The notes: a model not told the origin generated them from the letters alone. Counted from the stretch's first letter, positions 30,178-38,912 are shown. The stretch: 64,000 nt of DNA from Nocardioides sp. zg-1230 (GCF_013155335.1 NZ_JABJQZ010000004.1:62001-126000), one strand, 5' to 3'. Numbers and translations are program-made.

Positions 30178-32112
30178 ATGAAGCTCTCCGCGTCGAGGAC
30201 CGCCCTGTCGGGCCTCGCTCTCACCGTCGCCGCCACCGCGCTCGGCCAGCCCCTGCTCGCCCCCGCGGCAAGCGCTGCCACGGACGCGCCGGCCACGAGC
30301 GCCGCGCGCGCTGGCACCGGGTGGCTCGCCACCCAGCTCACCAACGGCGTCATCCACAACGACACCTACGACTTCGACGACCTCGGCATGACGATGGACA
30401 TCGGCCTGAGCATGGACGAGGTCGGCGGCGACCAGGCCATGGTCCGCCAGATCCGCTCGTCGCTCTCGAGCCGCGTCGAGGAGTACGTCACCGGTGGTCA
30501 GTACGGCGACCCGAGCTTCCGCCTCGCGGGCGAGCTCGCCAAGTCGCTCGTCTTCGCGCAGGTCTCCGGCGCCGATCCGCGGACCTACGGCGGGTACGAC
30601 CTCGTCGCCGAGGTGGAGAAGACCGTGACGGCCTCGGGCCCCAGCGCCGGACGCGTCGTCAACTACTCGCCTGCCCCCGGGTGGGACGACTACGCCAACA
30701 CCTTCAGCCAGGCGCTCGCCGTGCGCGGGCTGTCGGTGGCCGGGTCCGACAAGGCCGCCGCGGCGACCGGCTTCCTGCTCGAGCAGCAGTGCTCCTCCGG
30801 ATACTTCCGCACCTTCTTCACCGCCGACGCGTCCGCGGCGGGCCAGTCGTGCGTCGAGGGGACCGACCCGACCGACACCGACACGACGGCGTACGTCGTC
30901 AACCAGCTCGCTGCGACCACGCCGCGCTCCGCTGCCGTGGACGCCGCGCTCGCCCGGGCGGTCGCCTGGCTCGGCGCGACCCAGAAGGCCGACGGCTCCT
31001 TCGTCGGCAGCCCCTTCACCCCGGACCCCAACACCAACAGCACCGGGCTCGCGGCCAGCGCGCTCGCCGCCGCCGGGACCTGCGAGCAGGCCGGCCGCGC
31101 CGCCGAGTGGGTCTCCTCCCTCCAGGTCGGGCCCCAGCCCTCGACCTCGCCGCTCGCCGGCGAGGAGGGCGCCCTCGCCTACGACCGGGGGGCGATGGAC
31201 AGTGCCTCCGCCAACGGCATCGGCGCGGCCCGCGACCAGTGGTGGCGCGCGACCGTGCAGGCGGTCGCCGGCCTCACCCACGCCCGCGGCTCGGCGACGG
31301 CGCTCGCGGTGACCTCCACCGGCAGCGAGCCCGGAAGCACCGCGACCCTGTCCGCGACCGGCGGCACCGTGGGCGACCGCTTCTGCCTCACCGGTCCCGG
31401 CATCGACGGCAGCCGCACGGTCGTCGTCGGCGCCGACCGCGTCCTCGAGGCCCCGGTCACGCTTCCCGCTGCAGCCGGGCCCGCGACGTACACCCTGACC
31501 GGCCACGACGGCGCGACCACCCACACCGTCGCCGTCCGCTCCGCGGCCCAGCCCGCACAGCCCGCACAGCCCGCACAGGCTGCCCAGCCCGACGCCGCGC
31601 GCGGCTCGGTCGTGGGCGTGCGCCTCGTCGGCCCGGCCGGCTTCCGCAAGGCCGGTAGCAAGGTCGCCCTCGAGGTCATCGGCGCTGCCCCCGGTGCACG
31701 GTTCGTGCTGCGCGGCCCCGGCCTCGCCGACACCACGATCGTGGCGGGTTCCGACGGTGCGCTGACCCGCACGGTCACCCTGCCGAAGGCGACGACGACC
31801 GCGGCCTACGTGCTGCTTGGCTCTGACGGCCAGGTCGCCGACGGCACCCGGGTGCTGGGCAAGCGCAGGCTGAAGGTCTCCGCGCTCGCCAGCGACGGTC
31901 CCCGCACGCGTGTGCTGGTCCGGCGTCTCGTCGCGGGCGAGAAGGTGCGACTCGTCGTCGCCGGCCGCGTGCTCGCCAAGGGCCGCGCGAACAGCAAGGG
32001 CCGCTTCCTCACGCGCGTCGCGCTGCCGGACGGCCGGGCGAAGGTGCGGGTGCGCGCCGTCGGCCAGTTCCCGGACCTGCGCTCCGGCTCGACGCGGGTG
32101 ACCCTGCGATGA
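30178..32112 (+). CDS. Secreted transcobalamin alpha-domain-like toroid protein, riboswitch-controlled
   Basis: A 644-residue exported protein, first gene of the B12-riboswitch operon. The signal peptide ends near APAASAA. Residues ~40-375 form an alpha/alpha-toroid-type repeat region, with QQCSSGYFRTFF...QSC, NTNSTGLAASALAAAG and RDQWWRATVQAVAG shared with the paralogue at 28461. Two beta-rich domains and a PAQPAQPAQAAQP linker follow. No membrane anchor or lipobox is visible, so it is released or held by its neighbours. The alpha domain of animal transcobalamin and intrinsic factor has the same toroid fold; a role in binding cobalamin is inferred from that and the riboswitch. It overlaps the next gene by ATGA. 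Confidence 0.75.
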   Translation: MKLSASRTALSGLALTVAATALGQPLLAPAASAATDAPATSAARAGTGWLATQLTNGVIHNDTYDFDDLGMTMDIGLSMDEVGGDQAMVRQIRSSLSSRVEEYVTGGQYGDPSFRLAGELAKSLVFAQVSGADPRTYGGYDLVAEVEKTVTASGPSAGRVVNYSPAPGWDDYANTFSQALAVRGLSVAGSDKAAAATGFLLEQQCSSGYFRTFFTADASAAGQSCVEGTDPTDTDTTAYVVNQLAATTPRSAAVDAALARAVAWLGATQKADGSFVGSPFTPDPNTNSTGLAASALAAAGTCEQAGRAAEWVSSLQVGPQPSTSPLAGEEGALAYDRGAMDSASANGIGAARDQWWRATVQAVAGLTHARGSATALAVTSTGSEPGSTATLSATGGTVGDRFCLTGPGIDGSRTVVVGADRVLEAPVTLPAAAGPATYTLTGHDGATTHTVAVRSAAQPAQPAQPAQAAQPDAARGSVVGVRLVGPAGFRKAGSKVALEVIGAAPGARFVLRGPGLADTTIVAGSDGALTRTVTLPKATTTAAYVLLGSDGQVADGTRVLGKRRLKVSALASDGPRTRVLVRRLVAGEKVRLVVAGRVLAKGRANSKGRFLTRVALPDGRAKVRVRAVGQFPDLRSGSTRVTLR

Positions 32113-33248
32113 CGGCCTACGCCGCGCGCCGTGTGCTCGTCGCGCTGCTGCTGGTGGCCGCCCCGGGGTTCGTCCTCGGGTCGGCCCCGGCGGCCGGCGC
32201 CGCCACGTGTGCGTCCTCGGGCGGCGTCAGCGTCGTCGTCGACTACCGCGAGCTCGGCGGCAGCATGGTCACGGCCTGCGCCGCCGACGGAGGTGGCCAG
32301 AGCGCCGCGGCGATCTTCGCCTCGGTCGGCGTCGACATCACCTACGCGACCCGGCAGGCCGGGTTCGTGTGCCGCGTCAACGGCGTCCCGACCAGCGACC
32401 CGTGCGTCAACACCTCGCCCGCGAACGCCTACTGGGGGCTGTGGTGGGCCGACGGGTCGAAGGCGTCGTGGACCTACGCGTCCTACGGCGTCGGCTCGCT
32501 CACCGTGCCGGCGGGCGGTTCGGTCGGGTGGTCGTGGCAGCAGGACCGCACGACCTCGACGAGCGTCCCGCCCAGCGTCGCCCCGCCGGTGACGAAGACG
32601 ACGGCCACGCCGACGCCGACGCCCACCCCGACGGCGACCTCATCCCCGTCGCAGACCACCTCGCCGACCGCCTCGCCCAGCTCGGGCGGCACCGGGTCCG
32701 GCGGGTCGGGCAGCGGGTCCGGCGGGTCGGGCAGCGGGTCGGGCAGCGGCTCCGAGCCCAGCAGCCCGTCGTCCCCCTCCGGCGGGAGCGGCTCGGGTGG
32801 CTCAGGGTCCAGCCAGACCTCCAGCCCATCGTCCAGCCCGTCGACTCCCTCGTCCTCGTCGTCCCCGTCGGCATCCGCCTCCACCTCGGCGTCCGCCGAG
32901 CCGTCAAAATCGCCAGTGGGCGGTGAGTCTCCTGGAGACTCACGGCGCGCAGCCGCCGCGGGCGGGGCCGACGGCGACCGGGAGAGCAGCGCCGGAAAGG
33001 GCTCCAAGAAGGGCTCGGACGACGATGGGTCTCCCAGCGACTCACCGTCCAGTGCCGGGGGCGACCCCTCCGGTTCGACCTCTGAGTCTCCTGCGGACTC
33101 AGCGTCGAGCGCGTCCTCCGAGGCGGTCGACCCGCAGGCGGACAGCCCCGCCCGGGTGCCGGCCGCCCTCACCTGGGGCGTGCTCGGGCTGCTCGTGGTC
33201 GCGATCGCGGTCAGCGCGGTCGTCGCGCGTCGTAGACGGGGGGTCTGA
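32109..33248 (+). CDS. Membrane-anchored DUF4430 (transcobalamin C-terminal-like) protein
   Basis: A 379-residue surface protein. After a signal peptide (to about residue 35), residues ~36-140 form a DUF4430 domain: SVVVDYRELGGS, AAAIFASVGV, FVCRVNGVPTSDPCVNT, YWGLWWADG and LTVPAGGSVGW. This Pfam family corresponds to the beta (C-terminal) domain of transcobalamin. A ~210-residue Ser/Pro/Gly/Thr stalk follows, then a transmembrane helix (~352-373) and ARRRRGV. The stalk encodes three copies of a palindromic repeat. It should present the beta domain on the outer face beside the ECF importer. It is the second gene of the operon, with overlap at its 5' end. Confidence 0.85.
   Translation: MTAYAARRVLVALLLVAAPGFVLGSAPAAGAATCASSGGVSVVVDYRELGGSMVTACAADGGGQSAAAIFASVGVDITYATRQAGFVCRVNGVPTSDPCVNTSPANAYWGLWWADGSKASWTYASYGVGSLTVPAGGSVGWSWQQDRTTSTSVPPSVAPPVTKTTATPTPTPTPTATSSPSQTTSPTASPSSGGTGSGGSGSGSGGSGSGSGSGSEPSSPSSPSGGSGSGGSGSSQTSSPSSSPSTPSSSSSPSASASTSASAEPSKSPVGGESPGDSRRAAAAGGADGDRESSAGKGSKKGSDDDGSPSDSPSSAGGDPSGSTSESPADSASSASSEAVDPQADSPARVPAALTWGVLGLLVVAIAVSAVVARRRRGV
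32923..32943. repeat. Palindromic repeat, copy 1 (in stalk)
   Basis: GTGAGTCTC-CTG-GAGACTCAC, a perfect palindrome with 9-bp arms, read in frame as part of GGESPGDSRR. Confidence 0.8.
33026..33044. repeat. Palindromic repeat, copy 2 (in stalk, diverged)
   Basis: TGGGTCTCCCAGCGACTCA, matching copy 1 at 15 of 19 positions; read in frame as GSPSDS. Confidence 0.55.
33083..33101. repeat. Palindromic repeat, copy 3 (in stalk)
   Basis: TGAGTCTCCTGCGGACTCA, matching copy 1 at 17 of 19 positions; read in frame as ESPADS. Confidence 0.65.
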
Positions 33249-33254
33249 CGCGTC

Positions 33255-34355
33255 GTGACCGGACCGGCGGCCCTGCCGCGTGACCTGCACCCGATCGCCT
33301 GGTGGTCCTGGGCGATCGGGCTGGCCACCGCGGCGTCGTTCACCACCAACCCGCTGTTGCTGCTCCTCATCATGGGGTCGGCGACGGTGGTGGTGATGGC
33401 ACGTCGGTCCGGTCACCCCTTCGGCCGGTCGTTCCGGCTCTACGCCATGCTGGCCGCGTTCACGGTGGTCATCCGCGTGGTCTTCCGCATCATCTTCGGC
33501 GGCCAGGAGGTCGGCCACGTGCTGCTCGACCTGCCCGAGATCCCGCTGCCCGACTGGGCGGCCGGCATCCGGCTGCTCGGGCCGGTGACCAGCGAGGCCC
33601 TGCTGGCCGGGTTGTACGACGGCCTGCGGCTCGCCGCGGTCATCCTGTGCGTGGGGGCCGCGAACTCCCTCGCCAACCCCAAGCGCCTGCTCGCCTCGGT
33701 GCCGCCGGCGCTCTACGAGATCGGGACCGCCCTCGTCGTCGCGGTGACGATCTTCCCGCAGCTCGCCGACAGCGCCCGCCGGGTCCGTGCCGCCCAGGCA
33801 CTGCGCGGCGGCGCCACCTCGGGCGTCGGGCGCCTGCGCCGCTTCCTCGTGCCCGTCCTCGAGGACGCGCTCGAGCGGTCGCTGTCGCTCGCCGCCGGGA
33901 TGGACACCCGCGGCTACGGCCGGTCCGGCGGCGCGACCGTCCGGGAGCGGTGGGTGACCGGCTCGCTGCTGCTCCTGGCCCTGACCGGCATCTGCGTCGG
34001 GACCTACGCCTGGCTCGACCCGACCGCCCCGCAGGTGCTGGCGCTCCCCATGCTCGGCGTCGGCGTCTCGGTGGCCGTCGTCGGGCTCGTCAGCGCCGGC
34101 CGCCGGGTGCAGCGCACCCGCTACCGCCCTGATGCGTGGCGCGGTGCGGAGCTCTTCACCGTCGGCGTCGGCGTCGCGGTCGCCGTGCTCGGCTGGTACG
34201 TCGGCCGCACCCAGGCGATCGTCGCCTACCCGGGTGTCGACGTCATGCCCTACCTCTCGCCCCTCGCCCTCGCGCTCGGCGTGCTCGGCGCACTGCCTGC
34301 CGTCGCGACGCCGGTGCCCGCCAGCGCACCGGTCCGCCAGGAGGTGGCCGCATGA
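33255..34355 (+). CDS. ecfT: ECF transporter transmembrane subunit T
   Basis: Scaffold subunit that couples the ATPases to the S component; 366 residues. About five to eight hydrophobic helices are visible. The coupling helices carry the family signature: RRVRAAQALRGG and GMDTRGYGRSG. It is longer than the usual ~260 because of extra C-terminal helices. The start is GTG 33255, six bases after the DUF4430 stop. It lies in the B12-controlled operon, so it should serve cobalamin uptake. Confidence 0.9.
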   Translation: MTGPAALPRDLHPIAWWSWAIGLATAASFTTNPLLLLLIMGSATVVVMARRSGHPFGRSFRLYAMLAAFTVVIRVVFRIIFGGQEVGHVLLDLPEIPLPDWAAGIRLLGPVTSEALLAGLYDGLRLAAVILCVGAANSLANPKRLLASVPPALYEIGTALVVAVTIFPQLADSARRVRAAQALRGGATSGVGRLRRFLVPVLEDALERSLSLAAGMDTRGYGRSGGATVRERWVTGSLLLLALTGICVGTYAWLDPTAPQVLALPMLGVGVSVAVVGLVSAGRRVQRTRYRPDAWRGAELFTVGVGVAVAVLGWYVGRTQAIVAYPGVDVMPYLSPLALALGVLGALPAVATPVPASAPVRQEVAA

Positions 34356-35971
34356 GCGGGCACGGCGTGATCGCGCTGCGCGACATCGGCTTCCGCTACG
34401 ACGAGCACCAGGTGCTCGCCGGGGTCGACCTCTCCCTCGACGAGGGGGAGCTCGTGCTCGTCTCCGGTCGCACGGGTGTCGGCAAGTCCACGCTCCTCGG
34501 CATCGTCACCGGGCTGGTGCCGCGCTTCACCGGCGGAGTGCTCACCGGCGACGTGCTGCTCGACGGGCGGAGCATCGTGGACCAGCCGCCGCGCGAGCGC
34601 GCCCACCTCGTCGGCTACGTCGGACAGGACCCGCTGGCCGGGTTCGTCGCCGACACGGTCGAGGAGGAGCTCGCCTACGGCATGGAGCAGCTCGGGACCG
34701 CCCCGGAGACGATGCGGCGCCGGGTCGAGGAGACCCTCGACCTGCTCGGCATCGCCGACCTGCGGGCGCGCGACCTACGCACCCTCTCCGGCGGGCAGCA
34801 GCAGCGGGTCGCGATCGGGGCGGTGCTGACCGCCCACCCCCGCGTGCTGGTGCTCGACGAGCCCACCTCGGCACTGGACCCGACTGCAGCCGAGGACGTG
34901 CTCGCCACGATCACCCGACTGGTCCACGACCTCGGACTGACGGTGCTCCTCGCCGAGCACCGGCTCGAGCGGGTGGTCCCGTTCGCGGACCGCATCTGCC
35001 TCGTCACCGGTGACGGCGGCATCCGGGTGGACGACCCGCACACGGTCCTCGTCGACTCGCCCGTCGCTCCGCCGCTCGTCGAGCTGGGCCGTCTCGCCGG
35101 CTGGGAGCCGCTGCCCCTCACCGTGCGCGACGCGCGCCGCCGGGCCCGTTCGTTGCCCGAGATCGCCCCGCCCGAGCCGACGCCCGACCTCGCGGCCGAA
35201 CCGCTGCTCGCCGCGCGTGGGGTGACGGTGGTGCACGGCTCGCACGTCGCCGTCCGTCAGGTCGACCTCACCCTGTCCTCGGGCCGGGTCACCGTGCTCA
35301 TGGGCCGCAACGGCTCGGGCAAGTCCAGCCTGATCTGGGCGCTGCAGGGCTCCGGCAAGCGGCGCTCCGGGACGGTGAACGTCGCGGGCGACGACCCGGC
35401 CGACCTCGCGCCCGCCCAGCGGCGTACGCACGTGGGCCTCGTGCCGCAGACCGCCGCCGACCTGCTCTACCTCGAGACCGTCGCGGAGGAGTGCGCCGCC
35501 GCCGACGCCGGCGCCGAGATCGAGCCCGGGACCTGCCGCGGCCTCCTCGACCGGCTCGCCCCGGGCATCGACGAGACCATCCACCCGCGCGACCTGTCCG
35601 AGGGGCAGCGACTCGCCCTGGCGCTCTCGATCGTGCTCACCGCCCGACCGCCGGTGGTGCTCCTCGACGAGCCGACCCGCGGCCTCGACTACGCCGGCAA
35701 GGCCGAGCTGGCGCGCATCGTCGCCGACCTCGCCGCCGACGACCACGCCGTCCTCCTGGCCACGCACGACGTCGAGTTCGCCGCCCACGTGGCCGACGAG
35801 GTGGTCGTGATGGCCGAGGGCGAGGTCGTGTCCAGCGGCACGCCGCGCCGGGTGCTGGCCGAGTCGCCGTCCTTCGCCCCGCAGGTCACCAAGGTCCTCG
35901 GACCGCCGTGGCTGGTCGTCGAGGAGGTCGCCGCGGCGATGGGCGCCCGCGCGGGAGGCGGGCGCCCATGA
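34352..35971 (+). CDS. ecfA: ECF transporter ATPase, two fused ATP-binding domains
   Basis: A 539-residue fusion of EcfA and EcfA'. Domain 1 (about 1-255) has Walker A GRTGVGKST, signature LSGGQQQRVAIG and Walker B VLVLDEPTSALD. Domain 2 (about 290-525) has GRNGSGKSS, LSEGQRLALALS and VVLLDEPTRGLD. The second signature, LSEGQ, is divergent as often seen in the partner half. It overlaps ecfT and the S component by ATGA. A long hairpin spans its 3' end and the next start. Confidence 0.93.
   Translation: MSGHGVIALRDIGFRYDEHQVLAGVDLSLDEGELVLVSGRTGVGKSTLLGIVTGLVPRFTGGVLTGDVLLDGRSIVDQPPRERAHLVGYVGQDPLAGFVADTVEEELAYGMEQLGTAPETMRRRVEETLDLLGIADLRARDLRTLSGGQQQRVAIGAVLTAHPRVLVLDEPTSALDPTAAEDVLATITRLVHDLGLTVLLAEHRLERVVPFADRICLVTGDGGIRVDDPHTVLVDSPVAPPLVELGRLAGWEPLPLTVRDARRRARSLPEIAPPEPTPDLAAEPLLAARGVTVVHGSHVAVRQVDLTLSSGRVTVLMGRNGSGKSSLIWALQGSGKRRSGTVNVAGDDPADLAPAQRRTHVGLVPQTAADLLYLETVAEECAAADAGAEIEPGTCRGLLDRLAPGIDETIHPRDLSEGQRLALALSIVLTARPPVVLLDEPTRGLDYAGKAELARIVADLAADDHAVLLATHDVEFAAHVADEVVVMAEGEVVSSGTPRRVLAESPSFAPQVTKVLGPPWLVVEEVAAAMGARAGGGRP
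35939..35969 (+). promoter_or_regulatory. Hairpin over the start of the S-component gene
   Basis: ATGGGCGCCCGC (35939-35950), a 7-base loop and GCGGGCGCCCAT (35958-35969): a perfect 12-bp stem. The start codon at 35968 is partly in the stem and the GGGAGG ribosome binding site is partly in the loop. Ribosomes finishing ecfA would open it, so this looks like a translational coupling device. Confidence 0.6.
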
Positions 35972-36804
35972 GCATCCTCGAACGCACCCGCTCGAGCGCC
36001 CGGCCCGGCGCGCAGCTGCCGGTCGCCCTGCCGATCGGCCCGCGCACGGCGGCCGTGCTGGTCCTCGCGTCCCTCGCCGGCCTGATGATGCTGTGCTGGC
36101 CGCTGCTGCTCGAGGCACGGCCCGGCGACAGGGTCGAGCCCCCGTTCCTCTTCCTCGCGCTGCTGCCGCTGGTCATGGTGGTCGTGCTGGCCGAGATGGG
36201 CGAGGGCGGCATGGACTCGCGCGTGCTGGCCGTGCTCGGCGTCCTGTCCGCCATCAACGCGGTGATGCGCGGGCTCGGTGCCGGGACGGCCGGCATCGAG
36301 ATGGTGTTCTTCCTCCTCGTGCTCGGTGGCCGCGTCTTCGGCGCCGGGTTCGGCTTCGCCCTCGGCTGCACGTCACTGTTCGCCTCGGCCTTGCTCACCG
36401 CGGGTGTCGGACCATGGCTGCCGTTCCAGATGGTCTGCGCGGCCTGGGTCGGTATGGGGGCGGGCCTGCTGCCCCGTCGCATCACCGGCCGCGCCGAGAT
36501 CACCATGCTTGTCGTCTACGCGGTGGTTGCGTCCTACCTCTACGGCCTGCTGATGAACCTGAGCTTCTGGCCCTTCGCGCTCGGCATCGCGGTGCCGGGG
36601 CACGAGGGCTCACTGGCCTACGTCGCCGGGGCGCCGGTGCTGGAGAACGCGCACCGCTTCCTCGTCTACACGCTCCTCACCTCGACCGGCGGCTGGGACA
36701 CCGGGCGCGCGATCACCACCGGGATCGCGATCGTGGTGCTCGGCCCGGCGATCCTCACCACGCTGCGCCGGGCGGCCCGCCGCGCCGTCGTACATCCCGC
36801 CTGA
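35968..36804 (+). CDS. ECF transporter S component, probably for cobalamin
   Basis: A 278-residue membrane protein with six or seven hydrophobic helices: AAVLVLASLAGLMMLCW, PFLFLALLPLVMVVVLAEM, VLAVLGVLSAINAVMRGLG, a long GGRVFGAGFGFALGC pair, VCAAWVGMGAGLLPRR, and two more. The R-x-x-G-x-G-F-G-F-A-L-G segment matches the core of actinobacterial ECF S components predicted for cobalamin (CbrT/CblT type), and lies between ecfA and the operon end. Substrate is inferred from the riboswitch and neighbours, not from the sequence itself. Confidence 0.8.
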   Translation: MSILERTRSSARPGAQLPVALPIGPRTAAVLVLASLAGLMMLCWPLLLEARPGDRVEPPFLFLALLPLVMVVVLAEMGEGGMDSRVLAVLGVLSAINAVMRGLGAGTAGIEMVFFLLVLGGRVFGAGFGFALGCTSLFASALLTAGVGPWLPFQMVCAAWVGMGAGLLPRRITGRAEITMLVVYAVVASYLYGLLMNLSFWPFALGIAVPGHEGSLAYVAGAPVLENAHRFLVYTLLTSTGGWDTGRAITTGIAIVVLGPAILTTLRRAARRAVVHPA

Positions 36805-36822
36805 CCGGTCGCGCCCGGGGCG

Positions 36823-37998
36823 TCAGGGGCGGACGCGGAGGATGCGGTCGTCGGCCGGAGCCGGCTCGCCGCGCCCGTCGCGGTTGGACGTCGTCAGCCA
36901 GAGCAGTCCGTCCGGCGCGGCGGCGACGGTGCGCAGCCGCCCGTAGTCCTCGGTGAAGAACGCCCGCGGTTTCGACGCCTGACCCTTCCCGGAGACGGTG
37001 ATGCGCCACAGTCGCTGCCCGCGCAGGCCCGCCATCCACAGGTGGCCGTCGGCGAACGCCAGCCCGCTCGGCGACGCCTGGTCGACCGGCCAGACCAGCT
37101 GCGGATCGACGTACGACGCGTCCCCGCCGGCGCCCTCGACGCGGGGCCAGCCGTAGTTGCCGCCCTTCTCGACCAGGTTCAGCTCGTCCCACTCCGAGTC
37201 GCCGAACTCCGAGGCCCACAGGCGCCCCTCGTCGTCCCACGCCAGGCCTTGCACGTTGCGGTGGCCGAGCGACCAGACCGGGGACCCGGGGTCGGGGTTG
37301 CCGGGCGCGGGCCGGCCGTCGGTCGTGATCCGGAGGATCTTCCCGGCCAGGCTCTGCGGGTCCTGGGCCAGCTCGGGGTCGCCGGTCTCGCCGGTCGTCA
37401 CGTAGAGGTGGCCGTCGGGGCCGAAGGCGATCCGGCCTCCGTCGTGGATGAAACCTGCCGGGATCCCGTCGAGGACGACCGTCGTCCGGCCGAGGCGGCT
37501 GCCGTCGAGCTCGGCCCGGACCACCCGGTTGTCGGTGCCGGTGGTCAGGTAGAGGTAGAGGGTCCGGTCGGTGTCGAAGTCGGGGGAGACGGCGACGCCG
37601 AGGAGTCCGGCCTCGCCTTGAGGGACGGAGCCCGGGACCGTTCCCAGCGGCGTCACCGCACCGTCCCTGCCGACGCGGAGGACCCGTCCGGAGATGCGCT
37701 CGGTCACGACCGCCCGGCCGTCGGGGAGGAAGTCCACGCCCCACGGCACCTCGAGACCCTCGACGAGGGTGTCGGCCACCTGGGGCGGGCCGCCACGGTC
37801 GGGGGAGGCGGATGGCGACTCCGCGTCGGTCTCGGGGCTGTCGCTGGGCGTCGGCTGGCTCGGCAGGTCGGTGGGTTGCGTGACCCGCGGGATCGGTTCC
37901 TCGTCGGGGCTCGAGCAGCCCGAGGCGCCGAGGAGGAGGGCGAGCGAGAGGAGGGGCGGACCGAGGACCAGTCGAGGTCTCACGCGGCCCGCTGTCAT
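36823..37998 (-). CDS. Lipoprotein PQQ-dependent sugar dehydrogenase-like beta-propeller
   Basis: A 391-residue exported protein of the glucose/sorbosone dehydrogenase family, six-bladed propeller. The N-terminus has a lipobox-like GASGC, then a Pro/Ser/Asp linker. Diagnostic segments are VPWGVDFLPDGRAVVTER, QGEAGLLGVAVSPDF, HDGGRIAFGPDGHLYVTTGE and GHRNVQGLAW. It would oxidise a sugar with PQQ at the membrane surface; no pqq genes are in this window. It is downstream of, and overlaps by four bases, the EamA exporter gene. Confidence 0.85.
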   Translation of the reverse strand: MTAGRVRPRLVLGPPLLSLALLLGASGCSSPDEEPIPRVTQPTDLPSQPTPSDSPETDAESPSASPDRGGPPQVADTLVEGLEVPWGVDFLPDGRAVVTERISGRVLRVGRDGAVTPLGTVPGSVPQGEAGLLGVAVSPDFDTDRTLYLYLTTGTDNRVVRAELDGSRLGRTTVVLDGIPAGFIHDGGRIAFGPDGHLYVTTGETGDPELAQDPQSLAGKILRITTDGRPAPGNPDPGSPVWSLGHRNVQGLAWDDEGRLWASEFGDSEWDELNLVEKGGNYGWPRVEGAGGDASYVDPQLVWPVDQASPSGLAFADGHLWMAGLRGQRLWRITVSGKGQASKPRAFFTEDYGRLRTVAAAPDGLLWLTTSNRDGRGEPAPADDRILRVRP

Positions 37999-38906
37999 GT
38001 CGCCAGTGTGCCGTGCGCCGCCGAATGGTCGTCGTCGTGGTGCCCGGGCGGCTCGCTCGGGTTCGCACCCGAGCGGGTCGCGCCGATGGACGCGACGACG
38101 ACGCAGGCGATGGCGAGCCACTGCAGCGGCGACAGGTGCTCCTGGAGGACGACGATCGCGGCGAGCGCGGCGGCGGCCGGCTCGAGGCTCATCAGGATGC
38201 CGAAGACCGCGGGCCGCAGGCTGCGCAGCGCAACGAGCTCGCAGCTGTAGGGGATGACGGAGCTGAGCAGTCCCACGAGCGCACCGATCAGCAGCACGCG
38301 GCCGTCCCACAGCGACGTACCCGCCGTGAGCAGCGCCGGCAGCGTCATCGCGATCGCCGCCACGATGCTCGCCACCGCGAGCCCGTCGAACCCGGACCAC
38401 CGCCGGCCGGTGCTGGCGCTGAGCAGGATGTACGCCGCCCAGGCCGCGCCCGCGAGGAGGGCGTACGCGACACCGGCCGGGTCCAGCCCCGTGCGCTGGA
38501 AGCCGAGGAAGGCGACCCCGACGCCTGCCAGCAGCACCCACACGAGGTCGCGGGCGCGCCGGGAACCGAGGACGGCGAGGGTCAACGGACCGATGAACTC
38601 GATCGTCACCGCGATGCCGAGCGGGATCCGGGAGAAGGACTGGTAGATCGCCCAGTTCATCGTGGCGAGGCTGGCGCCGAAGGCGAGCACCACCAGCCAG
38701 TCGCGCCGGGTCCGGCCGCTGAGCCGTGGCCGCGCGACGGCCGCGAGCACGAGCGCACTGGTCGCCAGCCGCAGCCACACCATGGCGGTGGGGGAGATCT
38801 CGCCGAACAGCCCCTTCGCGATCGCGGCGCCGAGCTGGACCGACAGGATGCCAACGAGGACCAGCCCGACGGGGCCGAGCAGGGTCTGGCTCGGTCGCTG
38901 GATCAC
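37995..38906 (-). CDS. EamA-family (RhtA-like) exporter
   Basis: A 303-residue transporter with ten predicted helices in two EamA repeats. It starts LLGPVGLVLVGILSVQLGAA, and the second repeat ends with FGILMSLEPAAAALAAIVVL, a segment typical of RhtA threonine/homoserine exporters. Substrate is uncertain. TAGGCT lies six bases before the GTG at 38906, which fixes the start. It is followed by the sugar dehydrogenase gene. Confidence 0.85.
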   Translation of the reverse strand: MIQRPSQTLLGPVGLVLVGILSVQLGAAIAKGLFGEISPTAMVWLRLATSALVLAAVARPRLSGRTRRDWLVVLAFGASLATMNWAIYQSFSRIPLGIAVTIEFIGPLTLAVLGSRRARDLVWVLLAGVGVAFLGFQRTGLDPAGVAYALLAGAAWAAYILLSASTGRRWSGFDGLAVASIVAAIAMTLPALLTAGTSLWDGRVLLIGALVGLLSSVIPYSCELVALRSLRPAVFGILMSLEPAAAALAAIVVLQEHLSPLQWLAIACVVVASIGATRSGANPSEPPGHHDDDHSAAHGTLAT

Positions 38907-38912
38907 CGGGCC

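Noticed and set aside
28461..32112. Terpene cyclase or prenyltransferase function for the two toroid proteins
   Set aside because: They are exported, lack a DxDD or catalytic aspartate-rich motif, and one is under a B12 riboswitch, so only the fold is likely shared.
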